A stretch of DNA of 41,263 nucleotides from Deinococcus malanensis (GCF_014647655.1 NZ_BMPP01000023.1:1-41263); one strand, 5' to 3'; numbered from the stretch's first letter, positions 7,722 through 16,305 are shown. Notes: a model not told the origin generated them from the sequence alone. Numbers and translations: made by a program.

Positions 7722-8027
7722 TTAAGGGGGCGGGGGCATAACAGCGACGTCAGCGTCGTCGATCTCGTCCAGCGCCCTGGCAATCCTGGCACTCATCCTG
7801 CCCCGGTGTACATGAACACGCGTATGCGTGCCGTCGAAAAACCAGCGGACCTCGCTGCCTTCATAGCGGCCTTCCGTCGCGCCAGGAGCGGTGGGAGGGA
7901 AGCCATACCGTTCCAGCCCCTCAGGTGCGCCTGGGACGTAGAAGTAGTATTCGTCGGTGAGGTGCCAGTGGTCCGTGTCATCGCCTTCGGTCCCGGTGGG
8001 GGGCACCGTGCCGTTGTCTTTGTTCAT
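7722..8027 (-). CDS. Hypothetical small acidic protein
   Basis: 101 residues, hydrophilic and acidic, rich in Asp, Glu, Gly, Pro and aromatics (DHWHLTDEYYFYVPGAPEG; EVRWFFDGTHTRVHVHRG), without signal or membrane segments. GAGG lies almost against the ATG, so the start is doubtful. The composition and high third-base GC suggest a real gene. No family is recognised. Confidence 0.5.
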   Translation of the reverse strand: MNKDNGTVPPTGTEGDDTDHWHLTDEYYFYVPGAPEGLERYGFPPTAPGATEGRYEGSEVRWFFDGTHTRVHVHRGRMSARIARALDEIDDADVAVMPPPP

Positions 8028-8220
8028 TCCTCACTGTGGCAGGTGCAGCGAGACTGGGCAAACAGGGATCTTCTGGTCGCTCGAGCGTGCTGCGCTGGTG
8101 CCCACGTATCGCTTCTATCTGGCGTGACGCGCCCCACATCTGCTTGCCCACCTCGTCCCTGACCCGGACAATAGGCAGGCACGCCTGACCTGACCGCTCT
8201 CACGACGACCGGAGCCCTCC

Positions 8221-8826
8221 ATGACCTACACCCGCTCTGCTCAGCTGCTCGCGCCACTGGCCCTGACCCTCGGCACCGCCCTCGCTGCCGCGTCCTACCG
8301 CTCGGTGCATCTCACCCTGACGCACGGCGCCGGAGACCTGTCCATCACCCGGCACGACAACGCTTCGCCCACCCTGAAGGCTCCGAACGTGCGCGTGCAG
8401 TCCGGGGTCGCGCTGGTCAGCGCTGGACGCGAGGTCGGCGACTGGGCCCTCGGCCTGAGTCCTGCCACACCGGTCAGCCTGAAGGTCCGGCACAACGCCG
8501 GCGACATCCGCCTGGACCTGCGGGGTCTGAATGTGCCTTCGCTGGCCCTGACGCACACCACGGGCGACGTGAAGCTGGCGCTGGGCACCGCCGCAATGAC
8601 CGGCACGGTCGCCATCGGCCAAGGTGACCTGATGATCAAGGTGCCGTCCAGCGTCGGCCTGCGTGTTCAGTCCCGCCTTGGCCAGGGCTACGTGAAGTTC
8701 CAGGGCCGCGCCCTCAAGGAGGGTTCACAGGTCAACGATGCCGCCCAGACCGACAATTACGCCACGGCCCACACCCGGGTCATCCTGAACGTCACCGTGG
8801 ATACCGGCTCGGTCACGGTTCAGTAA
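8221..8826 (+). CDS. Secreted beta-helix (adhesin-like, DUF4097-type) protein
   Basis: 201 residues with an N-terminal signal peptide (SAQLLAPLALTLGTALAAA). The mature part is a run of short repeats of the form x-L-x-L-x-x-x-x-G-D-[ILV] (LTLTHGAGDLSI, KVRHNAGDIRLDLRG, LTHTTGDVKLALG, VAIGQGDLMIKV). This is the pattern of right-handed beta-helix putative-adhesin domains (DUF4097/DUF2807). Such proteins sit outside the cytoplasmic membrane. The end (RVILNVTVDTGSVTVQ) is the last rung. Ligand and role are unknown. It is a single gene with no operon partners. Confidence 0.7.
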   Translation: MTYTRSAQLLAPLALTLGTALAAASYRSVHLTLTHGAGDLSITRHDNASPTLKAPNVRVQSGVALVSAGREVGDWALGLSPATPVSLKVRHNAGDIRLDLRGLNVPSLALTHTTGDVKLALGTAAMTGTVAIGQGDLMIKVPSSVGLRVQSRLGQGYVKFQGRALKEGSQVNDAAQTDNYATAHTRVILNVTVDTGSVTVQ

Positions 8827-9080
8827 CCGCTCTGTCGTGGTCTGACGTGTCCCAATCTGAGATCAGCACGGGGGAATCCACAGCGGACGGGTGGGCGACG
8901 ACCATAGAATGCAGACTCACACCCCCTGCCTTCTCCATCCCCCTCCACCCTATCTCCTCCCCCTTTCCCCTCCAGCGCCAGCCCTTTCCGGCATGGCCCG
9001 GGCAGCAGCACGGAAGGCACAGACCCAAGGCCGCGCTCCCCCTAGAGGTTGCGCCACCTCACCAGTGCGCAGTCGCCCGG

Positions 9081-9086
9081 TAGCCT
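9081..9086 (+). promoter_or_regulatory. TANNNT -10 box for a leaderless macro-domain mRNA
   Basis: TAGCCT ends 6 bases before ATG 9093. No Shine-Dalgarno sequence is present, so transcription starting at the ATG is the simplest reading. Confidence 0.5.
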
Positions 9087-9092
9087 GACCCT

Positions 9093-9629
9093 ATGCCACT
9101 GGAACTCGTGCAGGCAGACATCAGTCAGGAGACCACCTGCGCCGTGGTCACGGCCGCAAACAAGGAACTGGCCGGGGGAGGTGGGGTTGACGGCGTCATC
9201 CACCGGGCGGCCGGACCGGAGCTGCTCCGGGCAATCCGAACACTGGGGGGTACCCCGACGGGCACTGCAGTGATCACCCCGTCGTTTGACCTGGCCCGTC
9301 AGGGCGTGCAGTACGTGATTCATGCGGTCGGTCCCATCTGGCGGGGTGGCCAGCAGGGAGAGGCCGCCCTGCTGGCTGGAGCGTACCGCGAGAGCCTTCG
9401 ACTGGCTGTCGAACACGGGTGCGATTCCGTGTCGTTTCCCGCGATCAGTACGGGCGTGTACGGGTACCCGCTGCCGGAAGCAGCGGCGGTAACGCTGGAG
9501 ACCATCCGGACGTTCCTGGCGTCTCACCCTGCCCTGAGGGTGCGTCTGGTGTTGCATGGGGCAGGAACGGTGAACGTTTTCAAGCGTGCGTTGAGTGAGC
9601 TGGAGCGGGCTAACACGCTGGAGTCGTGA
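9093..9629 (+). CDS. Macro-domain protein (O-acetyl-ADP-ribose deacetylase type)
   Basis: 178 residues, a single MacroD/YmdB-type macro domain. Visible motifs: QADIS at the start, the catalytic-side loop [20 protein letters not shown] (residues 21-40), and the phosphate-binding loop [12 protein letters not shown] near 112-123. The family removes ADP-ribose from O-acetyl-ADP-ribose or from ADP-ribosylated proteins or DNA. It is monocistronic and probably leaderless. Length fits the family. Confidence 0.93.
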   Translation: MPLELVQADISQETTCAVVTAANKELAGGGGVDGVIHRAAGPELLRAIRTLGGTPTGTAVITPSFDLARQGVQYVIHAVGPIWRGGQQGEAALLAGAYRESLRLAVEHGCDSVSFPAISTGVYGYPLPEAAAVTLETIRTFLASHPALRVRLVLHGAGTVNVFKRALSELERANTLES

Positions 9630-9708
9630 AGATAGGGGGAGCAGGACTGAGTTGATTGGTGGGTGTACGGCACACGGCGCCTGATTTCGGCTTTCTCAAC
9701 CCCTCCGG

Positions 9709-10125
9709 CTATGGCCCGGGCAACAGCAGGAAGAGCGCGGCCATCTGCTCCCAGGTTTTGCTCCGGCAGGCGTCCCGTAACGGCAGGTGAAGTTTCTCCG
9801 GAACGTTCTCAGGGATAGTGCCGTGCGCGAGCTTGTCCAGTGCTGCTAGCCCGAGATCGGTCGTGATACGCCGAGCGATAGCAGGGCCCACGCCTTTAAC
9901 GAAGTGGGCGAGGTACGTCTCAGCGGGTTCAGTGCCACGCGCGATGATCTTCACAGTGCGCACGGCCATGCTGTGCTCGCGGGTGAGTTCGCCGTGACCC
10001 TGGAGGTAGTCGCCGGGTATGGCGGGTTCAGGGAGGGTACCGATCCAGGCGAGGGTGCGACCCTGGAAGTCGCGGATGACACCGCCGAGGGCGGTGCGTT
10101 CCTGCAGGAGACCGCTTACAAGCAT
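9709..10125 (-). CDS. Stand-alone RecD2 N-terminal-like protein (OB plus helix-hairpin-helix)
   Basis: 138 residues from ATG 10125. The first half (SGLLQERTALGGVIRDF, GRTLAWIGTLPEPAIPGDYL) looks like the small OB barrel before RecD2-type helicases. The second has a helix-hairpin-helix (YLAHFVKGVGPAIARRITTD, then LAALDKL) like the RecD2 region that contacts DNA. No helicase motifs follow; the stop is at 9709. It may therefore be a DNA-binding adaptor or the stabilised N-terminal piece of a lost recD2. A longer version from TTG 10188 adds a low-complexity His/Arg stretch. TTGACA at 10179-10184 suggests a promoter inside that extension, favouring 10125. ATG 10151 opens an 11-codon frame whose stop overlaps this start. 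Confidence 0.6.
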   Translation of the reverse strand: MLVSGLLQERTALGGVIRDFQGRTLAWIGTLPEPAIPGDYLQGHGELTREHSMAVRTVKIIARGTEPAETYLAHFVKGVGPAIARRITTDLGLAALDKLAHGTIPENVPEKLHLPLRDACRSKTWEQMAALFLLLPGP

Positions 10126-10215
10126 GAGGGTTCTCGTCCTGGGGGATTCATGCCTTCTACGATGATGGGGCGCACGTGTGTCAAGCAAGGTTCAGGCTGT
10201 GGGGCGCAAAGAAGA

Positions 10216-10235
10216 AGGGAGCCTCGCGGCTCCCT
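10216..10235 (-). terminator. Terminator of the unknown gene ending at 10347
   Basis: AGGGAGCC and GGCTCCCT form an 8-base-pair stem with a 4-base loop. On the minus strand it is followed by TCTTCTTTG, a T-rich tail. Confidence 0.7.
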
Positions 10236-10346
10236 CTGTGGGTTCAAAGGTTCTGGGGGTGACCCAGTGCTTTGTTCATGCCGTCAATCGAACTTCCTGC
10301 ATCAGCCTCAGGAGCGAAGGCGTTTGCGGTGGTTCATGGCTTGAGC

Positions 10347-11339
10347 CTACTGAAGGATGGCCGACACATCTTCAAGGATCTTCACGTGCAACTCGCTGTC
10401 CGGCCACCGGGAAGCGAGGTCGTAGATTCCAGGCTTGTGGTTCATCGCGCCCTGTCCCGACAGGCTGGTGCCCAGTTGGTGGGCGTACTCCCACTTGATT
10501 CCGCTGGTCGACAGTTTCACCTGATGGCGGTCGCCACTGAAGGTGCCAGTGACAGAAAACCGGATGTTGGTGGTGCCGGAATCGGTGACCGACTGAACCA
10601 CCTCGCCGGAAATGACGAGTTCCATTCCGTTTTTCAGCGTTGCGACTCTCGCGTAGATCCCGTCGTGCCGACTGAGTGTACCGGCGACCCGGGTCAGCAC
10701 CGGTTTCAGGACCTGCGCCTGCCAGGCATCGAACTCCGCGATCTTGTTGTTGGGTCCGGCATAGGCAGGCGCTGAATGCGGCCTGGTCGGGGTCAGCAGC
10801 GAGGAAATGCCCGCCTCAAGCTGGCTGCTGGTCTGAGGAATCGGCTTATCCGTAGACTTGTTTCGGGGCCGCTCTTGAACCACGCTCTGAACACTGGCGT
10901 ACGAAGTCAGCGTCGTCTTCACGGCGTTGTGGAAGGTCCGGAGAAACGCCTCCACCTGCTCGGGGGACACATCAAGTCGAGCCGCCAAGTATCTGATGTC
11001 CCGGGTATGGGTGTTGCACAGAATTCGTTGCTCACTCGAATCTCCGGTGACGCGGAAGTGACTGGTGAGTGTACCGGTGTAGGACATGCCCAGTTCCGTT
11101 CGGGCCTTCGTACCACTGGGCACGGGCACGGACCTGAACTCCCGCACTGTGTCCAGAGCGCTTTCCAGTCTGCGAATAAAACCGTCCTCAAATTCCCACA
11201 GCTTGCATTTCCCTCTCAGGTCACGGTAGCTGCTGGACATGGCGTAGAGCACAACCTCGACCGGTCTGTGTCGGCTGAGCAGCAGGGAGACCCGGTGCTG
11301 TTGTATCGACGTCAGCTCAACTTCAACTTCTGAAAACAT
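10347..11339 (-). CDS. Protein of unknown function, 330 residues
   Basis: A soluble, mixed alpha/beta protein with no signal peptide or membrane segment. The N-terminal region (1-170) is helical and polar. A linker rich in Ser, Thr and Pro lies near 170-195. The C-terminal third has alternating strands (GMELVISGEVVQSVTDSG; TNIRFSVTGTFSGDRHQV) and a short helix at the end. AGGGA precedes ATG 11339 by 6 bases, and a terminator follows at 10216-10235, so the gene looks intact and monocistronic. No known family is recognised. Confidence 0.7.
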   Translation of the reverse strand: MFSEVEVELTSIQQHRVSLLLSRHRPVEVVLYAMSSSYRDLRGKCKLWEFEDGFIRRLESALDTVREFRSVPVPSGTKARTELGMSYTGTLTSHFRVTGDSSEQRILCNTHTRDIRYLAARLDVSPEQVEAFLRTFHNAVKTTLTSYASVQSVVQERPRNKSTDKPIPQTSSQLEAGISSLLTPTRPHSAPAYAGPNNKIAEFDAWQAQVLKPVLTRVAGTLSRHDGIYARVATLKNGMELVISGEVVQSVTDSGTTNIRFSVTGTFSGDRHQVKLSTSGIKWEYAHQLGTSLSGQGAMNHKPGIYDLASRWPDSELHVKILEDVSAILQ

Positions 11340-11462
11340 AGCGGTCCCTATCGTCCAGATGGTTGACCGGCAGCAGGCCCAGCTCCTTGAAGTGACATTC
11401 GAAGGATGCTGCCCGCACTGAATTCTCGCCTGCGCCCTGGGTCATCCAGAAAGGGGACCCTC

Positions 11463-12466
11463 ATGCAAGCACCACTGAACTACAAGCCAACCCGTACCGG
11501 AACCGCCACCCGCTCGCTCACCCTTACTGGCGGCGCCGTCATCGGCAGTCTGACCGCGCTCCTGCTGAGCCGGCAGGACAACCGCCAGTGCCTGTCCCAA
11601 GCCTTGGGCCGATCCCTCCGGAACTTGCGCGGCACCCTGGCCAGTGCAGTGCAGGTCACCTGGCCGCTGACAACGCTCAAAGCGTGGCTTCAGGCGTTCA
11701 GCACGGAGCAGCCACCCTGGTAGACACGGTGGCCGACGTGGCCCGACCCCTTCCAGGGGCACTGGCGGGCGGTGTCGGCGCTGTCATGCACACCCTGAGT
11801 TCAGCGGAGGACACCATGTGCAATGCCGCTCATGACGCCCTGCAGAACCACCGTCCATCACCGTCCCGCACCCCGGATTCAGCGCACCTTCGCGCCCTGG
11901 TGCAGACAGAAGTCAAGAACCAGATCGGCCGCCACCACCAGCAGCTGGAGCACCTCATCCACGAGCACTTCGACCAGCAGGACGCGGAACTCCGGAGGCT
12001 GGCCACCAGCCTGAATCACATGACCGTGGACGTCTGTGCCCGCCGGGGCGGCATCCCGTGGATTCTCCTGCTCCTGGCTGGGGGCGGGTACTACCTGGCG
12101 CGTCAACCCCAGGTTCAGGAGAAACTGAGGACCTACGCCGAGAAGCTCAGCCCGGACACCCGCAAGCACCTCCAGCAGGCCGGCGAGTCGTTGCATGAAG
12201 GGGTTGATCATGTCAAGAAGGGCGAAGATCCTCGCCCGGCCCTGCGTGACGCCATGCAGGAAACGCAGCAGGCTGTCGGGCAGGTGATGAGCCGCGTTCA
12301 GGAGAACGCTACGGGCGACCCGCCAGCAGCACCGGCCGACACCCACACCAGTGCCGTTGCCCCGAGTTCGCCGCCGTCCACCACTCCGACCCGTCCGGTG
12401 GACGCCCATTCTGGCCCCCAGGCGCCCGTGACTACGGATTCCAGGAACCACAAGAAGCTCATGTAA
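11463..12466 (+). pseudogene. YtxH-like / helical membrane-associated protein, frameshifted
   Basis: Two overlapping frames look like one gene. Frame one starts at ATG 11463 (AAAGGGG upstream) and has a polar start, a Gly/Ala/Leu membrane segment (TGGAVIGSLTALLLS) and an amphipathic stretch (RSLRNLRGTLASAVQ), then runs into non-homologous codons and stops at 11723. Frame two continues the style from about 11660 (ADNAQSVASGVQHGAATLVD) to TAA 12464-12466. It has a second membrane segment (IPWILLLLAGGGYYLA), helical segments and a Pro/Ser/Thr-rich tail. The offset equals a one-base deletion near 11650-11675. If frame two is translated alone it needs its own start, such as ATG 11816. The protein resembles YtxH or apolipoprotein-like helical proteins, without certainty. 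Confidence 0.6.
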
Positions 12467-12487
12467 ATCCCGGGAGCCTGCAGGCCA

Positions 12488-12518
12488 GTGGAGCGGGCGC
12501 GTCGTGCTCCCGCTCCAC
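12488..12518 (+). terminator. Hairpin downstream of the frameshifted gene
   Basis: GTGGAGCGGG and CCCGCTCCAC make a 10-base-pair stem with an 11-base loop. A second small hairpin (CCCCA/TGGGG, 12520-12533) follows directly. There is no T run, so termination strength is doubtful. Position, 22 bases after the stop, is right for a transcript end. Confidence 0.5.
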
Positions 12519-12721
12519 TCCCCAGTCGTGGGGAATCATCGCGCCTTGCCCCCGTTCTTTCGCCTGCAGGTGACTCATGATCACCAGAAGCGAGCCCGGT
12601 TTTAGCTCCACTCCTGACATCTGAAGGCATGACGCACAACCAGCAGCGCAGGACAAGGCGGTGACTGCATAAGTTTCTCTTCGCCTTCAGGATTTCGCTG
12701 ACCACCACACGAGGGAGCCAC

Positions 12722-13186
12722 ATGCAGCAGAGGCACGTGAAGACGTTCGTGTTGCTCGTTGAAGACAACCTGCTCGACCTGGAACTCGCCCAGATCGCGT
12801 TGAAAGCCAGCGACATCTGCTGCGAAGTTCAGGTGGCTCAGGATGGCGCAGAGGCGCTCGATGCGCTCCGGCAGCAGCGGGTCCGGCCTACCCTGGTGCT
12901 GCTCGACCTGAACATGCCCAGAGTTAATGGTCTGGAGGTGCTGCGCGCCATGCAGGAGGACGAGGACCTGCGCCAGATCCCGGTCGTGGTCTTCACCACG
13001 TCCGCCGAACCGGTAGACCTGGCCGCCTGCCTGGCCGCAGGGGCCTTAGAATACCTTGTCAAGCCAGTTGACCCGGACGACCTGATCGTGATCCTGAACC
13101 AATTACATCAGCGATGGTTGAGCCCTGCCGCGGGATTATCGCCCGAGAACGGCTCATTCAGGATGCAGCTGGAATCAGAAACCTGA
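12722..13186 (+). CDS. Single-domain response regulator (Rcp1-like)
   Basis: 154 residues, one CheY-type receiver domain: acidic pocket VEDN near 14-17, phospho-acceptor in LLDLNMP (D62 region), conserved Thr/Ser in VVVFTTSAEP and Lys in YLVKPVDP. The extended loop and no output domain match the Rcp1 type that serves bacteriophytochrome or hybrid kinases. A 25-residue polar tail follows. GAGGGAG lies 4 bases before ATG. No kinase gene adjoins it; its partner must be elsewhere. Confidence 0.92.
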   Translation: MQQRHVKTFVLLVEDNLLDLELAQIALKASDICCEVQVAQDGAEALDALRQQRVRPTLVLLDLNMPRVNGLEVLRAMQEDEDLRQIPVVVFTTSAEPVDLAACLAAGALEYLVKPVDPDDLIVILNQLHQRWLSPAAGLSPENGSFRMQLESET

Positions 13187-13492
13187 ACCGTCTGGACGTG
13201 TCACCCTCCCGGGCCCCTCTGAACAGATCCTCCCGTTTACGACATGACGCTCTGACTACTCCGGCAGAGGACGACGGTATTGTCAGAAATGAAGCTGAAA
13301 CGACCGCAGATGGGAGGGCCACTGAAAGCGTCGACCAGCAAAATGATGATTTTTTACGGGGGTCTGCTTCGAGGCTGGTTAACCATTGAAGTCACCCACC
13401 CGGAGCCGCAGAACTAACGTTCACAGGTCCTGCGGGCCGGGCCGGTCAGCGCGCAGGGTGACCAGTTCCTGCCGGATGGCCCGCAACTCGCT
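13187..13492. other. Intergenic region including the lost C-terminal codons of the channel gene
   Basis: No complete gene. On the minus strand, 13421-13492 continues the channel frame in phase for 23 codons past its TAG stop, to TGA at 13421-13423, and reads as a coiled-coil tail (SELRAIRQELVTLRA). The remaining 13187-13420 shows no gene or terminator I can support. Confidence 0.6.
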
Positions 13493-14221
13493 CTACAGGC
13501 TGACCACCTCTTTTTCGTCTGCCGGTGCCTGCTTCCTGTCCTGGTCAATGAACAGACTGGCGATGGCCGCCGTGATGTACCCGAACACCGCCAGCGCGTA
13601 CAGGGCCAGCAGGAACGTGAGCAGGCGCCCCTCCAGGCTCACCGGCCAGTAATCCGATCCCAGTGAGGTCATCAGCATCGCCGTCCACCACAACGCTTCC
13701 GGGTACGTGTTCAACCCCGGCCTGCCGGGCGTCTCCGAGCGCTCGAAGGCCAGCATGCCAGCGGCGCCGCCAAGCGTCAGGATCACGGTCAGCAGGACCA
13801 CGTAGCCCAGGCCCCGGTGCCGGACCGCCCCGCCCACGGCCTTGAGGCCCCGGTTCAGTGACGTCAGGAGCCGCAACAGGTTAATCGAGCGGGTCGCGCG
13901 CAGAAGCCGCAGGGCGCGGAAGGCCCGGAAGATCCTCAGGATGCGCAGGGCAGGCAGGAGCAACGAGAAGGCGGTCAGCAGGTTGGCCTGCAGGTAGCGC
14001 GACCGGTCGGGAGCCACGAGGAGGGCGAGGAGGAAGTCCAGGATGGACAGCCCCCAGATCAGGTTGCTGACGGTCTGCCAGAAGGGGGTGAGGTCCACGA
14101 TCAGTAGGGCGAGCCAGACGAAGGCCAGCAGGGTCATGGGAACGTTCGTGAGGCGGTCGAGGCGCCGCAGGAGTTCCCAGCGTTGATGCTGCTGCTCGTG
14201 CTCCGAGGGGGGAACGGTCAC
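13493..14221 (-). CDS. Voltage-gated ion channel (potassium-channel-like), truncated at the C-terminus
   Basis: 242 residues with the six-segment channel layout. S1-S3 lie within 28-90. S4 (93-111) has arginine at every third position, seven in all (93, 96, 99, 102, 105, 108, 111). S5 is at 138-157, then a pore helix with TSLGSDYWP (185-193) and S6 at 201-225. The filter differs from the potassium TVGYG, so selectivity is uncertain. The start is GTG 14221. No Shine-Dalgarno sequence exists, but TAAGCT stands 6 bases upstream. The frame continues in phase after the TAG at 13493-13495 for 23 codons that would form a coiled coil, so the protein appears to have lost its tail through a nonsense change (CAG to TAG would explain it). 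Confidence 0.85.
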   Translation of the reverse strand: MTVPPSEHEQQHQRWELLRRLDRLTNVPMTLLAFVWLALLIVDLTPFWQTVSNLIWGLSILDFLLALLVAPDRSRYLQANLLTAFSLLLPALRILRIFRAFRALRLLRATRSINLLRLLTSLNRGLKAVGGAVRHRGLGYVVLLTVILTLGGAAGMLAFERSETPGRPGLNTYPEALWWTAMLMTSLGSDYWPVSLEGRLLTFLLALYALAVFGYITAAIASLFIDQDRKQAPADEKEVVSL

Positions 14222-14227
14222 GCCCGC

Positions 14228-14233
14228 AGCTTA
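14228..14233 (-). promoter_or_regulatory. TANNNT -10 box for a leaderless channel mRNA
   Basis: TAAGCT on the minus strand ends 6 bases before GTG 14221. There is no Shine-Dalgarno sequence, which also supports GTG as the start. Confidence 0.5.
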
Positions 14234-14488
14234 ACGGGACCAACCACTGGCCTGGGAGCAGGAGCAGCACCTGGGCTGACGTGAAGCCCGCAGGCTCAAC
14301 ATCAGGGCCGGGGTCAGGTGCAGCCATTCCTTGTCGGCGCCTCGCCCGTCAGCAGACCTGCCGCCCAGGTCACGTCGCCCCCCACCGTGACCAGCGGGAT
14401 GAACACTCAGCCATGAGTGCTCCCACCCTGGATATGAGAGGCTGGACAGCCAATGAGACCGTCCGTCCGGAGTTCAGGGACCACCGCA

Positions 14489-15310
14489 ATGACCCAGGTG
14501 GCTGCGTCGTGGTCGCCGTTCCGGCTGGGCATGACCGCCCTGGCCCTCCTGTTCACGCGGATGGTCTGGGGCGCGTACCAATTTCAGGTTCGAGAACTGA
14601 CCACTGACCTGCCCGGGCTCACCCGCCCCGTGCGTGTCGTTCACCTGACGGACCTGCATTACGGCGCGCTCGTCCCGTCCTGGCAGGTCTGGCGGTGGGT
14701 TCGTACAGCGAGTGAGGCGGATCCGGACGTAGTGGTGATCACGGGCGACCTGGTGGACGAGCACCAGCCAGGCCGAGATGTGGCGGGACTGCTGCGGCCC
14801 CTGCAGGCCCTGCGCCCACCCTTGGGCGTCTGGGCAGTCTGGGGCAACCATGACCACCTCCGCTTTCCCGGTCACCTGACGTCGTTCGAAACTCAACTTC
14901 AGGCCGCCGGCGTGCAGGTCCTGTGCAACCGCGGTGTTCTTCTGCGCGATGACCTGTACCTCGCGGGCGTGGACAGTCTCCTGAGGGGGAATCCTGACGT
15001 GGAAGGGGCCTTACAGGCGCGTCCCCGGGCGGGCGCGTGCCTGCTCCTGAGCCATCACCCGAACGTGTTGCCCAGTGTCCCACCGGACCGCGTGGGCCTG
15101 GCGTTGTGCGGCCATACCCACGGAGGTCAGGTCGCGGTTCCAGGGCTCGCGTGGCTATACCGGCACACGCCGTGCGGGTCCCGCTTCCTCAAAGGCTGGG
15201 TAACGGCACCGGTCCAGGCGTACGTGTCAACTGGTGCCGGAGTGAGTGGCGTTCCATTCCGCTGGGGTGCTCACGCGGAAGTCGTCGTGCTGGATCTGCG
15301 TCCAGGCTGA
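14489..15310 (+). CDS. Membrane-anchored metallophosphoesterase (YkuE-like)
   Basis: 273 residues from ATG 14489. An N-terminal membrane anchor (residues 14-30) is followed by the calcineurin-like phosphoesterase domain with all metal motifs: DLHYG (D55, H57), GDLVD (D87), GNHDH (N120, H121), SHH (189-190) and GHTHGG (H209, H211). The two-metal centre is therefore complete. YkuE-type members act on the outer side of the membrane, some on UDP-sugar-type lipids. The substrate here is unknown. A longer start at 14453 adds 12 polar residues before the anchor and is less likely. Confidence 0.88.
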   Translation: MTQVAASWSPFRLGMTALALLFTRMVWGAYQFQVRELTTDLPGLTRPVRVVHLTDLHYGALVPSWQVWRWVRTASEADPDVVVITGDLVDEHQPGRDVAGLLRPLQALRPPLGVWAVWGNHDHLRFPGHLTSFETQLQAAGVQVLCNRGVLLRDDLYLAGVDSLLRGNPDVEGALQARPRAGACLLLSHHPNVLPSVPPDRVGLALCGHTHGGQVAVPGLAWLYRHTPCGSRFLKGWVTAPVQAYVSTGAGVSGVPFRWGAHAEVVVLDLRPG

Positions 15311-15377
15311 ACGCTTCACGGTGCCCGCGAGGACAGGGAAAGCCCGCTGGGCCCAAAGGAGTCCCGCACCAGGCGCG

Positions 15378-15394
15378 TCCACCCGGAGGGTGGA
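15378..15394 (+). terminator. Hairpin after the phosphoesterase gene
   Basis: TCCACCC and GGGTGGA form a 7-base-pair stem with a 3-base loop, 68 bases after the stop. No T run, so it is a weak terminator candidate. Confidence 0.35.
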
Positions 15395-15574
15395 GGGGCG
15401 GAGCCTGCCGACCACTCAGATGTCAAAGCAGATGAACCGGCAAGAATGAGGCCGGGGATGAGTGTTCAGTTGCGCCGCCTTGAACCCATTCTCGTGAGCC
15501 GGGGATAATCGCTGTACGACGCTTCATGTGTCAGACAGGTCAGCCACTGGTGGGATGGTCATGATCCATGCACT

Positions 15575-15787
15575 GTGCCGAGTCTCCTGCTGGTCCGCGC
15601 GTTATCCTCCACCCGGTCCTTAGCTGAGGATCTGGGTGATCAGGAGGCGTTGCGCCGCCTGGACGTCATACACAGACGGCCCCAGCCGTTACTGGTCGAT
15701 GAACAACGGTACGTCCTCCATGAAGTGATGGCGATCCACGAGCACCTCAAGACGAAGATGACGGATGATCACTCCGCTGCTTCTTGA
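15575..15787 (+). CDS. Doubtful small hypothetical protein
   Basis: 70 residues from GTG, mixed polar, with a helical second half (DEQRYVLHEVMAIHEHLKTK). No ribosome site and no promoter box is close. Third positions are fairly GC-rich, the only hint of coding. It could be a fragment of a larger lost gene. Confidence 0.25.
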   Translation: MPSLLLVRALSSTRSLAEDLGDQEALRRLDVIHRRPQPLLVDEQRYVLHEVMAIHEHLKTKMTDDHSAAS

Positions 15788-16038
15788 GCTTTCCACGCTG
15801 TGAGGGTGTGCGCCGGACTAGCCGTCGCTGCGAAATCAGCTGTTACGGAGGCTGACGGAGATCTGCCTTCTAAAGGAAAGGAACGCAGATCAATCGTTTA
15901 CCGCCTCACTTCATTCGTTCTGGTCGGAAACAGGGAAGAAATCCATAGGGCGGATCTTCTGGGTGTAGAGAGGCGTGTTCCTCCGCGCCATTGCACGTGT
16001 CTCATCGGCTTCGTGATGGTGCCTCAACGCGCGGGTAG

Positions 16039-16305
16039 GGCCAGGACCCGGCGCCCGTTCCGAACCCGGAGGACCTGCCGGTTCCTGAGGAGAGACTTCC
16101 CCTGGAAGCGCCTTCGGCGGACTCCTGGGGAGACACGGACGGGTGGTCGGATGACGGCATTCCCACGGATGAGGTGAGTCCATGGGAAGAAGACCTGGGC
16201 GGAGGATCCCCAGGGACCGCACCTGAAGAAGACTGGACTTCAGAGCCGTCATACGGCCGTCCTGAAGAAGAACGTTCCTGGGAGGACTTCTGGCCAAGCG
16301 GCTGA
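16039..16305 (+). pseudogene. Orphan acidic Trp-rich C-terminal coding remnant
   Basis: 88 codons are open between TAG 16036-16038 and TGA 16303-16305, but no ATG, and no GTG or TTG start near the 5' side, is available. The peptide is very acidic with spaced Trp next to Asp or Glu (DSWGDTDGWSDDG; VSPWEEDLGG; EEERSWEDFWPSG) after a Pro/Glu-rich stretch. The composition is so biased that a coding origin is likely, probably the tail of a lost gene. No family is recognised. Confidence 0.4.

Noticed and set aside
8990..9740. Repeated GGCCCGGGCA-CAGCA motif at 8995 and 9712 as a decayed duplicate
   Set aside because: Only about 24 bases resemble each other, with mismatches; too short to call a duplication.
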